Positions 36,693-58,551 of a stretch of 64,000 nt of DNA are shown here, one piece after another. Each line of letters begins with the position of its first letter. Position 1 is the first letter of the stretch. The notes below the pieces were generated by a model. The model was not told where the DNA came from, made no database searches, and saw only the letters and a list, made by a program, of their open reading frames with translations. Both the position numbers and the translations under genes were made by a program. Origin of the DNA: Acanthococcus lagerstroemiae (taxonomy: Eukaryota; Arthropoda; Insecta; Hemiptera; Eriococcidae); contig CM063108.1 of assembly GCA_031841125.1 (NCBI GenBank), positions 68,172,344 to 68,236,343 of the forward strand, written 5' to 3'.

Positions 36693-36750
36693 GAATTACT
36701 GTCAACGCAAGTGAATGGATTAATTTTGGGCCGTTTTTTTTTGCTTTCCT

Positions 36751-36847
36751 AAGGATAGCAGTATTTCCATTAAAAATTATCCATGATCACCCTTTTAGTT
36801 TCACCCGCGCAGGTGATTTTGTAGGGCTCTCTAGTGCAGGTTTTATC
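36751..36847. repeat. Dispersed repeat shared with the Shox region
   Basis: GATAGCAGTATTTCC ... CATGATCACCCTTTTA ... CAGGTGATTTT ... GTGCAGGTTTTAT in the right arm of the hAT element is clearly related to 45111-45218 and 56908-57016. This suggests a shared, older repeat. Confidence 0.6.
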
Positions 36848-37191
36848 GCCGATGATGTTTTTGACCCAAACCAGTCTATTTCCCTCTAGACAGAGTCTTC
36901 ATTCCAGTCTGGAAGTTGAGTTTTCGTAATTTTGCAAACAAGCATCAAAATGAAACTCAAAACTTAGAAACAGCGCGTCAGGCGTTAGCCAGTCAGCTTC
37001 CCAATGTAAAAAACTGCAAATTCCATCATTTTCATCGAATTTTTCTGTTATTCTTGGCGATTTTTTTTTCTGTAAGCCGAAAGTTAGCCAAAAAAATACG
37101 GCTTTTCCAAAAATACAGCTGCCCATGTATCAGCTTGAGCTTTCGACTTTTTCATGAAAAACACGGCTGGCTGCAATGCTCTGACGAGGCC

Positions 37192-38449
37192 ACGAGCTTC
37201 GTTGCGAGTTTCTACTGCTTGCCAATAGAGAGCGGTAACAAAGGAATGCTTACAAAACAGCGTTGATCGGGTTTACCCTATGTGATCAGGTTCACACATA
37301 GGCGCAAATAGTGGTAATAGCCCCCCCTCCAACTTGTCTACTAAGACTCAATAATTTCATACCTCATCATACTGACAGTATGCAACCTAATTAACAATCC
37401 AAAAACCAGCTGAAATTATAGACTTCTACTAGAAAAGTAAAAGTTATTAGGAGGACGTAGATTCAGCTCAAAAATGCTGTACCACTTCATACTGACAGTA
37501 TTCAACCCAATCAACAATCCAAACAGATGATCTTTAAAAAATAGCTAGAATGTAGCATGTTCGGCTAAAAAATTTCATACCTCTTTGAACAAGAATAAAA
37601 AGTCGCTATGAGGCCAACTGGTAAAGTGCCCGCTTCGGAATCCTTACGTCTTGAGTTCGAGTCCCACCAAAGCCGGAAAGGTAGCGATATTCTAGAAGAC
37701 CTCGAATAACATCGTAGCGGACACAGCGACCACAACATCCAACGAGGTGGAAACACAGCGCGTCCTGTGACCCCGCCAGTTCACACGAACAAGACATTAC
37801 AATCGTGGGGCATGTTACCACTAGATCAGAAAGATTGGTATTGTGTGTGTGCACGTTGTGGATAGCTTACTCAACGTTGTGAAAACAAGTGATTAGTAAG
37901 CGAATTGCGACTGCACACGCTTCGGCACAGAGAAGAAAAATTCTAACGCAACAAAACTGCGGAGAAAACAATGGCACACTAAACCTTGCCCCGGAAGTCG
38001 TGTGTCAAAAACCGCGACCACCACCGTCCGATATTGGATACTGCGCCTAAAGATTATACAAGAATATGGTATTACTGTGTATGCGTTTGGTTCTATCCAA
38101 ATTCACCTACTGCAGAGAAAGAGTCGCCGCTGAGTAATGGAACTAACTTAAGCGAGACCAACCCAAAAATATTAAATTACCAATTTACACCTTCACATAC
38201 AATAATTGTGAAACTAGTAATTTCACTCCACTTATTCTTTCTAATTCAAAGACATTCATGCATTTCCTAAGAACTTCAATACCCAAAATTAAGAAACCCA
38301 TACCTATTGTACCACAGAAAGGAAGTAGATTGTAGTATTCAGTTTTGAAGTGCCGCTTCACCTGAAAAACAAATCAATTTTCAAATTACGAAAACATTCT
38401 TTATTTACACAAACAGGGTTACAAATTAATATTAAAAGGTTAACATGTT
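37192..38449. other. Shox 3' flank with SINE-like and direct repeats
   Basis: Apart from the SINE-like head at 37601, there is a direct repeat: CATACTGACAGTATGCAACC near 37368 and CATACTGACAGTATTCAACC near 37488, about 120 bp apart. No gene is seen. The Shox 3' UTR probably extends into 38300-38449. The same content recurs at 48805-50058. Confidence 0.5.
37601..37690 (+). repeat. tRNA-derived SINE head (pol III A and B boxes), copy A
   Basis: AGGCCAACTGGTAAAGTGCC resembles an A box with its D-loop, and GAGTTCGAGTCCC about 40 bases later is a good B box. The stems do not pair into a complete tRNA, so this is a SINE-like remnant. The 3' extent is not defined. Confidence 0.5.
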
Positions 38450-46325
<7,876 letters not shown>

Positions 46326-46377
46326 CTATATGCATATGGAAGCTGATAAGCAAAAACCACCCAAGCAACAGCTGTTC

Positions 46378-46498
46378 ACAAAATGAGTTATTAGTATCGT
46401 TGTAAAGAGCGTAAAAAGTAGAATTTTCTTAATTGGGCCCCCGATACAAAAATGTGTATCCACCTAGAGAAAAGCTTAACAGTAAACGCTACGTCCGT
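46378..46498 (-). repeat. Truncated GGACGC-family MITE
   Basis: On the minus strand GCGTTTACTGTTAAGCTTTT, CACATTTTTGTATCGGGGGC and TACTTTTTACGCTCTTTACA match the interior of the MITEs at 2.4 and 54.7 kb. The terminal repeats are missing. Duplicated at 58172-58292. Confidence 0.65.
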
Positions 46499-46757
46499 AA
46501 ATCGGCATCATTCATGGGCTTTTAATGTTACGTTTTTTAAAAAACAGACTTCGTCGCTTGAGTGCTTTTTGCTCAACAACATCCATACGTAACTCGAAAC
46601 AAGTACCCGTTATCCTTGATCCAGATGTTCGTAGGACAATATTCTAAATTGCCTGACGTATATTTCAACTTACATACGATGAGATGAAAGCAGTTTCAAA
46701 AAGATTTTTTTTTTTCGTGTTTTGAGAAAGTGTTTCATAGGATCTACCTTAGGGTTA

Positions 46758-47466
46758 GTAGTTCCAAGATGGCACGGGTTCCAAGATGACAAATCGTGAA
46801 TATCTCGTCCGTTATTAGTACTATTTAGGTGAATCTTATACTGCAAATATGTGGCAACATAACATTTATTTTAGTATGTGAACGAAATAATTATCAGAAA
46901 ACAATCCGTGATATCACCAAAAACATGTTTTTGATTGCCAAAAGTAATAATTTTTCGTCCGTTTTTTTTATTTATTCAGAAACTAATTTGTTTAACTGGT
47001 AAATAAATTTCGAATATGTTATACAACTCCAAGTTCTGCATTAAATGACGTTGAATTCATTATTATAATTTTTTTTTGGTCACGACAAATACCATATTAA
47101 ACATGAAGAAAACGCTGGTTCCAAGATGACATATTTTTTTGGGTTCCAAGATGACACGTATTAATTTTCATATTATATTTTTATACAAATGGGTACAGGA
47201 TATCAACGAAAAACAACCCGAGGTCAACTTGATGCAGAAGATATGAAAAAGGCCGTAAATTTAGTTTTTGAAAAGAATTACTCGTATAGAGCTGCTTGTA
47301 AAAAATTTGATTCTAGGAAGTACGAAAAGGCAGAGAAGGGCCTTGACAATTGACGTTGACCTTTCCCATTATAACTTATATTGATAGATCTATTATATTA
47401 TATTTTAATAAATAAATAATTTTGACTTTTTGCCACGTTTTTCCAGTCGTGTCATCTTGGAACCAC
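46758..47466 (+). mobile_element. pogo-like DNA element, copy A
   Basis: Inverted ends GTAGTTCCAAGATGGCAC and the inverse of GTGGTTCCAAGATGACAC lie within TA dinucleotides (46756-46757, 47467-47468). The GGTTCCAAGATGACA word recurs three more times inside (about 46778, 47118, 47142), suggesting binding-site repeats. It carries a short frame with a psq-like helix-turn-helix. It lies 5' of the first recognised Shox exon. Confidence 0.7.
47189..47353 (+). pseudogene. pogo-type transposase remnant (HTH psq-like)
   Basis: 54 codons from an ATG: MGTGYQRKTTRGQLDAEDMK, then AVNLVFEKNYSYRAACKKF and a short tail to TGA. The basic start, acidic-helix AEDMKKAVN and Y-RAA--F pattern match the N-terminal helix-turn-helix of pogo-like transposases. 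Everything after the third helix, including the DDE domain, is gone. Confidence 0.6.
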
Positions 47467-47468
47467 TA

Positions 47469-48211
47469 ACCAGGACACATTAACTTTTATAATAATACAT
47501 CCGTCATTCACAGGGTGTCTACTGGATTCGGGGAAAAAATATCATGACTATCATGGGGATATAAAAAGGAAGTGGAAGCGAGGGGCAAACTTGGTGCTTC
47601 ACGCCTCACGGGGCTCCACCTTTTGTTCAATTTCCAGATAAACCAGCACCTATATTGTGGAACTTACATTCTGTACTTGATTTTCCAATAGGGGGATACC
47701 TGAAATGAGAGAATATTTTGAGAGTACAAGTGTACCCTATTTTTCGACTCCCATGGCAAACCATAAAGCTTGGATTTTTTTATTTTTTATTCATTTGAAA
47801 AAAGAAAGAAAAAAAAATCACCAGAATTATACTTGTTCCATACTTCAACATTTTTCCTTTAACGACGTTACAGTAAAATGGATTGTAATACAAATGAGAC
47901 AATCTTAAGAGCGTTAGAAAATGGCCATAGGTTTGCCCTTCTTTGCGGTTGGTTTGAACATGCAATCTTCTGCTGCATTTAAAAGCATGCAGAAAACAGG
48001 CAATATTCCATTTGCATGAAACTGGTTATAAATGTGTTCTGACAGGAAAAATGAAAGGCTCACGATTGAAAAGTGTTATCGACGGACGTGTATATACTTA
48101 GTACAGTGCGATAAAACGTCTTCCGTTTTAAATAGTGTTCACGTATACTTTGAACTGACTACGAGGTAGTGCAAGTTACAACGTGCATACGTGTACGGTG
48201 CTGCGGCCGAG
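47469..48211. other. Shox 5' side and LINE 5' UTR, no gene recognised
   Basis: No coding frame. The LINE 5' UTR probably occupies roughly the last 150-250 bases before 48212, but I cannot place its first base. Copy B is 59259-60004. Confidence 0.4.
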
Positions 48212-48682
48212 ATGGCCGAAAGCGAGAATGCAGACGATGATGATACCAGAACTTTCGATACCATCCTGGAAACGTTGAACGCGGCGAAGATAGGATTGAA
48301 TACAACGGTAAATGAAATCTACAATATACTACGAATTACGATTACTACAGACGGGGAGAACAAACAAGCAGCTGCAATAAGTGCCCGATCATTGAAAGAA
48401 AACGAAAACAAGCAACTCTTTAAACTCGTTAATACCCTTCAAAACGAAACATCGAGGACCCTGAATGCAATAAATAACAATGTGATGGCACTAAAAATGA
48501 CACAAAAAGCAGTGGCTGCCGATCTAGCACGCACAGTTTTGAATGAGATCAAAAACCTGTCAACTAGTGCCACGCCACAGCGATCCTATGCAGCGGCGAT
48601 CAAGGAGACGACATCCTCAGTACAGGAAACAATACCCTCAAACGAAGAAACGATTGTGATAAAATGCGAAAATGATGCAGAA
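48212..48682 (+). pseudogene. R1/LOA-like LINE ORF1, 5' fragment cut by the duplication
   Basis: The ATG at 48212 opens the same frame as ORF1 at 60005 (MAESENADDDDTRTFDTILE onward). The frame stops being LINE sequence at 48682, where the tandem-duplication junction replaces it with hAT sequence. Only the N-terminal coiled-coil-like region is present, without the zinc knuckle. Confidence 0.85.
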
Positions 48683-49220
48683 TTTTTTTTTCTGTAAGCC
48701 GAAGTTAGCCAAAAAATACGGTTTTTTCCAAAAATACAGCTGCCCATGTATCAGCTTGAGCTTCCGACTTTTCATGAAAAAACACGGCTGGCTGCAATGC
48801 TCTGACGAGGCCACGAGCTTCGTTGCGAGTTTCTACTGCTTGCCAATAGAGAGCGGTAACAAAGGAATGCTTACAAAACAGCGTTGATCGGTTTACCCTA
48901 TGTGATCAGGTTCACACATAGGCGCAAATAGTGTTAATAGCCCCCCCCTCCAACTTGTCTACTAAGACTCAATAATTTCATACCCCATCATACTGACAGT
49001 ATGCAACCTAATTAACAATCAAAAAACCAGCTGAAATTATAGACTTCTACTAGAAAAGTAAAAGTTATTAGGAGGACGTAGATTCAGCTCAAAATGCTGT
49101 ACCACTTCATACTGACAGTATTCAAACCCAATCAACAATCCAAACAGATGATCTTTAAAAAATAGCTAGAATGTAGCTGTTCGGCTAAAAAATTTCATAC
49201 CTCTTTGAACAAGAATAAAA

Positions 49221-49310
49221 AGTCGCTATGAGGCCAACTGGTAAAGTGCCCGCTTCGGAATCCTTACGTCTTGAGTTCGAGTCCCACCAAAGCCGGAAAG
49301 GTAGCGATAT
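49221..49310 (+). repeat. tRNA-derived SINE head, copy B
   Basis: Duplicate of 37601-37690 within unit B, with the same A-box-like and B-box-like motifs. Confidence 0.5.
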
Positions 49311-52300
49311 TCTAGAAGACCTCGAATAACATCGTAGCGGACACAGCGACCAAACATCCAACGAGGTGGAAACACAGCGCGTCCTGTGACCCCGCCAGTT
49401 CACACGAACAAGACATTACAATCGTGGGGCATGTTACCACTAGATCAGAAAGATTGGTATTGTGCGTGTGCACGTTGTGGATAGCTTACTCAACGTTGTG
49501 AAAAACAAGTGATTAGTAAGCGAATTGCGACTGCACACGCTTCGGCACAGAGAAGAAAAATTCTAACGCAACAAAACTGCGGAGAAAACAATGGCACACT
49601 AAACCTTGCCCCGGAAGTCGTGTGTCAAAAACCGCGACCACCACCGTCCGATATTGGATACTGCGCCTAAAGATTATACAAGAATATGGTATTACTGTGT
49701 ATGCGTTTGGTTCTATCCAAATTCCCTACTGCAGAGAAAGAGTCGCCGCTGAGTAATGGAACTAACTTAAGCGAGACCAACCCAAAAATATTAAATTACC
49801 AATTTACACCTTCACATACAATAATTGTGAAACTAGTAATTTCACTCCACTTATTCTTTCTAATTCAAAGACATTCATGCATTTCCTAAGAACTTCAATA
49901 CCCAAAATTAAGAAACCCATACCTATTGTACCACAGAAAGGAAGTAGATTGTAGTATTCAGTTTTGAAGTGCCGCTTCACCTGAAAAAACAAATCAATTT
50001 TCAAATTACGAAAACATTCTTTATTTACACAAACAGGTTACAAATTAATATTAAAAGGTTAACATGTTTCACACCGTCTCCATGTGCTTCTCGGAGGTCC
50101 TCTCAAGCAAAGAGCTTCGGCGTGCTTCTTTGCCTTCAATCGAAGATCAGCGATACTCGAATTCTTCGATGCTAACAACCTATCCTGATGGATGGCTGCT
50201 AAAGTAGCTAAGCCCAGAGCTGAATAATGAATATTGTCAGCGTTGTGGAGATGGTGGTGGTGGTGAGCAGCCACTACTGACGTTGGATGACCACGGGGAT
50301 AGAAGATGCCAGCACTGCTGTCAGGTTTCTCCCCGGTTTTACGGATAGCGGCCGCAGCTGCTGCAGCTGCTGTCATCATGGCGGCGTACTGCAATTGAAG
50401 CATTTATGAAACCTACCGAAGCTAAGAGTTTCTTAGGAAAGAAGGAGAGAGGAGAGAAAGGGGAACAACGGTACAGAAAACTTTGAATGCATCTTGTCTT
50501 TGATAATTTATTCTCAAATAATTATTCATTTCCAGTCGACTGAAGAGCTAGTTTCTTGACACGTCAAGTTCTATGTTGGTAAGATGAAAGCGCAAGTCTC
50601 CTCGATGACAAGTTGATTTCTTTTTTTGATTATTAGATTTGTCACCACACTGAACTTGCACGCGACGAGGTAAAAGGAGGGGAAGGCAATCAAAAACTTT
50701 TTCACAACGCTCCACGCTTCAGGGTAGAGATGTGAGCGAGATGTTGGCTCGAAGCCCACGCTGGTATACAAAAACATGCTCAGCCCCCCCCCCCCGATCG
50801 CCCGAAACATACTCATCGCCATCCTACCACCCAAAACAAGCCTACCAACCCTCGGTACTTCTACACCGCCTCCCAGGGGGCGTTTCGCCCCCACTGAGAA
50901 CCACTGGCCTCACACGACTTGAGTCACCTTGGCTCATTTTCTGAAGCCAGTGTTTGTACGCTGTATTTCCTATATTTCAAATTATTGCAGAGATGGTCTA
51001 GATCACGAAGTTGTCGAAAATTGCGATCAGTAGACCATTCAATAAATAAAAAAGAAGGGTTTGGATATAATCATCATTGCGACAAAAGCGTAGTCTAGAC
51101 AGAAAAATCGCGAGCAAACATGATCCTCCCTTTTCTTCTTTTCACACTATGTCCCCCTTGTTCTTGAATATTCGATTTAATTTAGAAACCAATATCATGT
51201 TAAGACGGGTGAGGGTTCATTTACAAAATATTTTGCATTACAGAAAAATACATTAAATGACATGTGCCCACACAGCTTTTTCTTTTTCCGACGCAACGCT
51301 TACGGTTCAGGTGGGGCCACAGCCATTAAGGAGGCATGGGACGGCTTGCCCATTCTCCCTCGAGCATCTTTTAGAGTAGGCAAACTGACAATTTCAGATG
51401 CCCAGTAGGCCAATTCACGCATCCTAAATTTCTTTTTAATTTCTTTCTTTCTCTTTTGACAGCTGGAAAATTGATTTTTTTCTTTTTAAATTTCAACAGA
51501 TGGAAAGTTTTTGATTTTCGCCGCCTCATAATAAATTTGCTTTGAGCTCGACATGTCAGCGAGTATAAATGAAGAGTGTTGAATTGTACATCTGATACGA
51601 TTGGCAACACTAGACAATCTAGTGACATCATTACAGAACAAAATCACCATTCGTTGTTATTGAGAGATAAAATCCTTCATTAAAATCCTAATACATAATG
51701 AGCACGATCTTGCCAATTTCGAATAAAATGATCAAAGTTACTAAGATCACCTCTGCGGTGACCACAGGTTATAATCTTTTCATAAGGTTAGGTACCACCT
51801 GACCACCAACTTTCAACTATTTCTCAAGGGTTAGTTTGAGTACGCATCAATTAAACGTTATCAACAAGAAATCATTTTTGTAGTCAACTGAATCTGTTCT
51901 GAATCTAGGCCTATATTATATTCTAGACGTTTCTGCTACTTGACAGGAATGCAGCCACCAGAACGCCATGCTTTTTTCTCAACAGTTTACTGTCAAATGG
52001 AAGGTAAGCATTTGAGATTCCAGAAACTCGAAGACCGCAATGACAAGGGAAAATGTACATATACGTGCACTTACTTGGTGAGCGGCATTTAAGAAAGCAG
52101 TATCGAAAGCTGGCGGAGTGAACGGGAAGGGATCCGCTGCTGCCATTACACCCGACTTCTGACGGTCTGCGTTTGTAAAAGAGATCAAATTAGAGGAGTT
52201 TAGGCGATGGTGAACTGGAGGCACACTGATATATGGAGCAATTCTGCAGGAAGGAGGCTCTATGGAGGAGGTCGGTGGATGTACCGAAGTACCGGCGCCT

Positions 52301-52729
52301 GCGATCGACGGTGATCTGCTGCTGAGTGGTTGTGGTGGTTGCAGATGATTCGATAACAGGAGTCCTGAGGTAGCTGTAACATGTCATTTATTCACTGGTA
52401 AAAACGGATGCACAGATTCAAAAAATACGTTTATAGCAGACGATCTTGAAGGCTTGTGATGCCCTTCCAGAAAAAATGTCCGAAAAGAAACTTCTTAAAT
52501 GAAAAATAGAGTACTTAATAACCCAAAAACTTCAGTTTCAAAAATTGTTCTCTGGGTACACAAAATCATTGGTAAGCTCTAATGGATCGGCTCCAAAATT
52601 GCCTTTAAAATTGAACTTATTGACCGCAAAACATTATAGATTAAATAAAATCTCAAATTAATGACCATTATTCAGTCATAACCTTTTTATGATGGAAACA
52701 GAACCTCCTTTGGTGGAACCAGGGTTCGC

Positions 52730-53407
52730 AGGTAAAATAGATTTTACATTTTACATGTAAAATAAATCAAATGAGTAGAAAAAAATTGAAGTTCACTTTC
52801 TCAACTAAATGTTTGAAACTTGCACACAACTGGAACTACAGTCAAAAATGGTCGTCTCTTTTACCATTCAATTTTATAATTTATACTCTTCAAATTCATC
52901 ATAAGTAACTCATGAGAAAGTAAAGTGTTTCATAGAAAGTGAATTACCAAAAACAAATATTAACACAATTTTTAAAAAAAGAGAGAAATTCAGGCCAAAA
53001 AAAATTTTAACATTTTCGCCGAACTTCTTCAAATTTAAATTTAAAAAAAATTCTTTAAAGAACAAAAATTAACAAAAAATAATTATTGTTAATAAATCTT
53101 ATAAATTATAATCGCAATAAAAAAAAAAAGTCAAATTAAAACTCATCGGGCTTCGTGGTATCAGCAAGTTTTACTTACGCTACTCTATTTTTTTTTTTTT
53201 AATTTTACCGTCAAAATTTTATTGATTTTCAACTCAATGAGTCATTTCATAATTCCTTTTCAATTTTTCATTCTCATTTCTTATTATATCATTATCATCT
53301 ATCAATCATCAATTAGGTATGTTTTTGTTTTTTTTCCCCCGTTTTTACATCAATTTTACATTTTACGTACATTTTACATTCATTTTATATGTGAAGTACC
53401 AACTTTG
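52730..53407. mobile_element. hAT-like MITE, copy B
   Basis: Duplicate of 41098-41788, with the same GGTGGAAC flanks at 52722-52729 and 53408-53415. Confidence 0.55.
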
Positions 53408-54661
53408 GGTGGAACCCTAATAGATCGAATTTTAAAGACCGTCAAAACAGAATTCGGCCACTTCGAAAATCTATTCATCAACTGATGTCGAATTACGTTA
53501 CCATCACCCTTAAAATCATTCCTGCCCGCCCCCAAAAATGAAAGTCAATGATCCATACCGCGGAGTCAATTAATATACTCCCACAACCTTCCAACACTCA
53601 AGTTTATATGTTTCTAGCAGTCTTGAAGGTCGAGAAAAAATTTCTTTACAAAATATCGGAACAAAATGTATTTTTCTGTAAGAAAGAAAAGGGGTGGGGT
53701 CAAAGCGCCACTTTTTAATATTAGTCGATCGAATTATTAGGGGATACCTTTTCACCAAGTGGAACAATAATTTGTACCCCCACGGAATCGAGTCCAGAAT
53801 CCGGAATTGGAATCAGGGTCAGGAAGCCAATGAACTTTTACTGAGCTACCGGCTATCTTACAGCGAAAATCCGGCTTTAGCGACCATTTATAGCTAAGTA
53901 AGAATTTTTTATTCAACTACTGGCTTCGGTTTAGCTACCAGCAGTTAGCTTTTGGATATAGCTTGTGATTTAATATTCAATGATTGAAATTCCAATTTCT
54001 CGACAAAATAGTACGAACAAAGTAGTTCCAATCCAGATAAAATTAGGTGTTTCCTGATACATTCTCATTTTTACCGGGGGGGGAGGGGAGGGGGAGTCAT
54101 TTTCTGAATTTTCGATTGAAAATATTTTGGGAAACATATCTGATCCAAGGAAATTTTTGATACCTTTTCAATCAAGGTTCCAGGAAACAGAAATTCCTTA
54201 TAAGAATATAAAATATCAAGAAAATTTCAGATGAAGCGTCTCAAACATTTTCCTGAAGTTTTTCAGGAAACGAGAATTCTTACTTGAAAATGGTTCTAAT
54301 GTGAGGAAACAGAAAACAAAGAATTTTTGAAAGAAACATCCGTAGAGCAATCTGATTAGGTCTGTGGGCTGAAGTTAAGATAGGCAAAATAAATTTTAAA
54401 AAAAAAATTCAACTGATTTTAAACTACTTTCATTTTTGATTCTAATATCATAATTTAGAAAATCAATTGATTTCTGATTTCACTTATTTTGTGATTGGTC
54501 AAAGAATATTTTAAGGGCATTTCTGGTATCAGACACCAAGATGTAGAGCAGCGTCAGAAACACAGCTCTTCAAGAAAAAACCAAAATGTAACAAAAATTG
54601 GAGTTACGCGGTTTGGACTCTTTACAGACAACATAGAGGGAAAGCCAACGTGACTACAAAT

Positions 54662-54904
54662 GGACGCTGTTAAGCGTAACAGAACCAAGCAACAAAATCT
54701 GTTTTTTGAGAACACGTGATTCGAAGTTTAAGAGCCATTTAGAAACTATATAGCATTTACTGATGAGCTTTTTTCAACGTGAGTACACATTTTTGAATCA
54801 GGGCCCAATATTGAAAATTTCAATTTTTACGCTCTTTCCAACGATACTAGTAACTTATTTTGTCAACAAATGGTCGCTTGGTTCTGTTACGCTTAACAGC
54901 GTCC
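54662..54904. mobile_element. MITE, GGACGC family, full-length copy
   Basis: 243 bp with the same ends and AAAT flanks as 43043-43218, plus the GATTCGAAGTTTAAGAGCC segment that the unit A copy has lost. Confidence 0.8.
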
Positions 54905-55338
54905 AAATGGCGGACAACTAGTCACCTTGTAAATATCACGATTTGTATGAAAATAGTGCGGTCGTTCTATAAATATCTCGAATTGTGTGAGAATTCTAGA
55001 ATTGTTAGGTGGTTTGCAAATTTACACATTTTGACATGTTTACTGATTAGTTTGCTTATTAGTTAGAACCATTTATGATTTGAAAAATTATAAACCATAA
55101 ATATTTTCATTTTTATTAACTGCTAACATAGATTTTTTAGTTTTACAAAAAGAACGATCAGTGGTAACCAGCGTCCAGTTATCAGGAATGTGTAGGAATG
55201 GCGAGGTGAACACTTCCTACGAACGATTCATCATGAACTAACATTTCAACACTTTCATCGCACACATTAAAAAAACAGCATACGCATATTATTTAGTAAG
55301 TAAGGGATTGCCCCTCATATGAATTATAGCACTCGCAT

Positions 55339-56599
55339 CAGTGGCGTCCGGTGATTTTTCCTAGGAGATAAGCGATAAGCGTAGAGGTGAAGTAAAAATC
55401 AGAATAAAAGTATGAAACATGCCACTACAAAACAGCATTGATGAAATTATTCAAATTGTCGCATCCCTGTGTAGGGTCATTCCATATGCATTTATTCTTT
55501 TCTGTGACGAATAATAAACACAGGAACGTACCACCAGAGTTTTTCCGGGGGGGGGGCAAAAATTGGGAAGTCCCAACTGACTCAACTCAAAATTACCAAG
55601 TCTCAAAAAAAACAAACAAAAAAAAAAACCTTTTGACTAGTTGGCTGGATTCTCCCAACTCCACCTGACTGAAATTGTAAATTTTCCCAACTGCTGAGCG
55701 AAAAATTCTTAGAGGGGGTTGCCCCCCTAATGGTACGTTCTGAATAGACATATGGCCAACAAAACAGTTTTCCACCATCTTCACAACTGGTTAACCACAA
55801 AACGTTTTCATATTGCAATACTTGGCAATGCCTAGTAAAACTAGAATCACCTCTCCTTGGCTCAGTTTTTAAAATTGTAATTCTGGTTTAGGCTTCCACA
55901 TTAATAATTTTTAATTGTTCATTACGATTATGTTGTGAAAACTGGTTTTCAATAAGATCTCGAATACACATTTTGTGGGTAAAAAAAAAACACGGAGCAT
56001 TCAAACATAACACGTTGACTAGTGAACATAATCACGTTTCACTGTCAACTTTGACGTTTGTGTGTAGCCAAGCCGAGCTGGAAGCTCTTCAAGATGCGCT
56101 TCCAGAACGCAACCAAACGCACAGGTTTTGTGGCGTTGAACATGCTAGTGTGTTTCTGTGTTGGTAATCAACACGGAGACAGAGCGTAAGTCGTGCAGTG
56201 CGCTTTAAGAAGCGCTTCCAGAACGCAACCAAACGCACAGGTTTTGTTGCGTTGAACATGCTAGTGTGTTTCTGTGTTGGTAATTAACATGGAGACGGAG
56301 CGTCAGTCGTGCAGTGCATGCAGTATGAAAAGCGTAGATCTGACGCACACCTTACTGGCCTATACAAATATACATGTACAAGGACTGCCAAACGCCAAAC
56401 AGTATACATCTCTCGTGAATTTATTACATACGTACACAAGCGCTTACGCTTAGCGTCAATAAAGTCGCTGTTTTGCCCAATGTTTCATAATCTTTCATTT
56501 GTTACAAGTTAAGGTTGATAATTGTATACGAAAATTTATTTTCTTGGGAATTTTCAAGGTAGGGGCGCTCACCTTGCTTGCCTAGAATGCACGCCACTG
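55339..56599. mobile_element. hAT element, copy B, both ends present
   Basis: 1261 bp with ends CAGTGGCGTCCGG and the inverse of CAGTGGCGTGCATT. The flanks are ACTCGCAT (55331-55338) and ACTCACAT (56600-56607), matching in 7 of 8. The minus strand carries the same TTF-type transposase fragment as copy A, further broken. This copy identifies the class that copy A's deletion had hidden. Confidence 0.75.
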
Positions 56600-57222
56600 A
56601 CTCACATTTACTCGCGCTGCAATTTTCACACTCATCAGTAATCACTCACTCACCAAACTTGTAGCATAATATGGGATATAAATTAGAGTTACAAATGTTG
56701 GCACGATTGCGTCTTATCATTGATATGAATGGGTGATGATCATGGAGATGTATCCGTAAACGTGTAGCAAACTTCAACTATCATTATGTCGATTAGAAAG
56801 TCACTTTCAAAGAAAGTTAATCCTAAAATTTAACTGCATCATCACTAAAAATTTGAATTATAATCAGTTCCACTGGTAGAGTAATTCCTACTCCTTTGTT
56901 CCCCTCCTAAAGATAGTAATGTTTCTATTGGAAAGTACACATGATCACCCTTTTATTTTCCCCCGCAGACACCCGCACAGGTGATTTTACAGCGCACTCT
57001 AGAGCAGGTTTATATCCCAATATACCAAGTATTTTTTATATCCCCCGAGAAGTATGAAAATTCTCACCTTTATGCATTGACTTTCGTGTTTCCTGCACTT
57101 GGCTCTTCGGTTTTGAAACCACACCTAAAACATAAAGCGGCTGATTATTAAAAGACTTCGTAACTTTAACTGCATTCTGATTCACTTAATTAACGCCCTT
57201 TCCTTATTCCGTTGAAAGCTCA

Positions 57223-58119
<897 letters not shown>

Positions 58120-58551
58120 CTATATGCATATGGAAGCTGATAAGCAAAAACCACCCAAGCAACAGCTGTTCACAAAATGAGTTATTAGTATCGTTGTAAA
58201 GAGCGTAAAAAGTAGAATTTTCTTAATTGGGCCCCCGATACAAAAATGTGTATCCACCTAGAGAAAAGCTTAACAGTAAACGCTACGTCCGTAAATCGGC
58301 ATCATTCATGGGCTTTTAATGTTACGTTTTTTAAAAAACAGACTTCGTCGCTTGAGTGCTTTTTGCTCAACAACATCCATACGTAACTCGAAACAAGTAC
58401 CCGTTATCCTTGATCCAGATGTTCGTAGGACAATATTCTAAATTGCCTGACGTATATTTCAACTTACATACGATGAGATGAAAGCAGTTTCAAAAAGATT
58501 TTTTTTTTTCGTGTTTTGAGAAAGTGTTTCATAGGATCTACCTTAGGGTTA

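Larger units (their letters stand above)
25919..37183. mobile_element. hAT-type element hosting a BEL/Pao insertion
   Basis: The left end at 25919 is CAGAGCATTGCTCAGCCGT. The right end at 37183 is the inverse of CAGAGCATTGCAGCCAGCCG. The flanks ACGAAGCC (25911-25918) and ACGAGGCC (37184-37191) match in 7 of 8 positions, fitting a hAT target duplication. GGCTTT/AAGCCG words repeat subterminally on both sides. Removing the BEL composite (26263-36692) leaves under 900 bp of hAT sequence with no transposase, so it was a non-autonomous copy. Both tandem duplications of the window begin inside it (26121 and 37061). Confidence 0.75.

Noticed and set aside
37601..37690. Possible functional tRNA gene
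   Set aside because: A and B boxes are present, but the acceptor and anticodon stems do not pair, and it is better explained as a SINE head.
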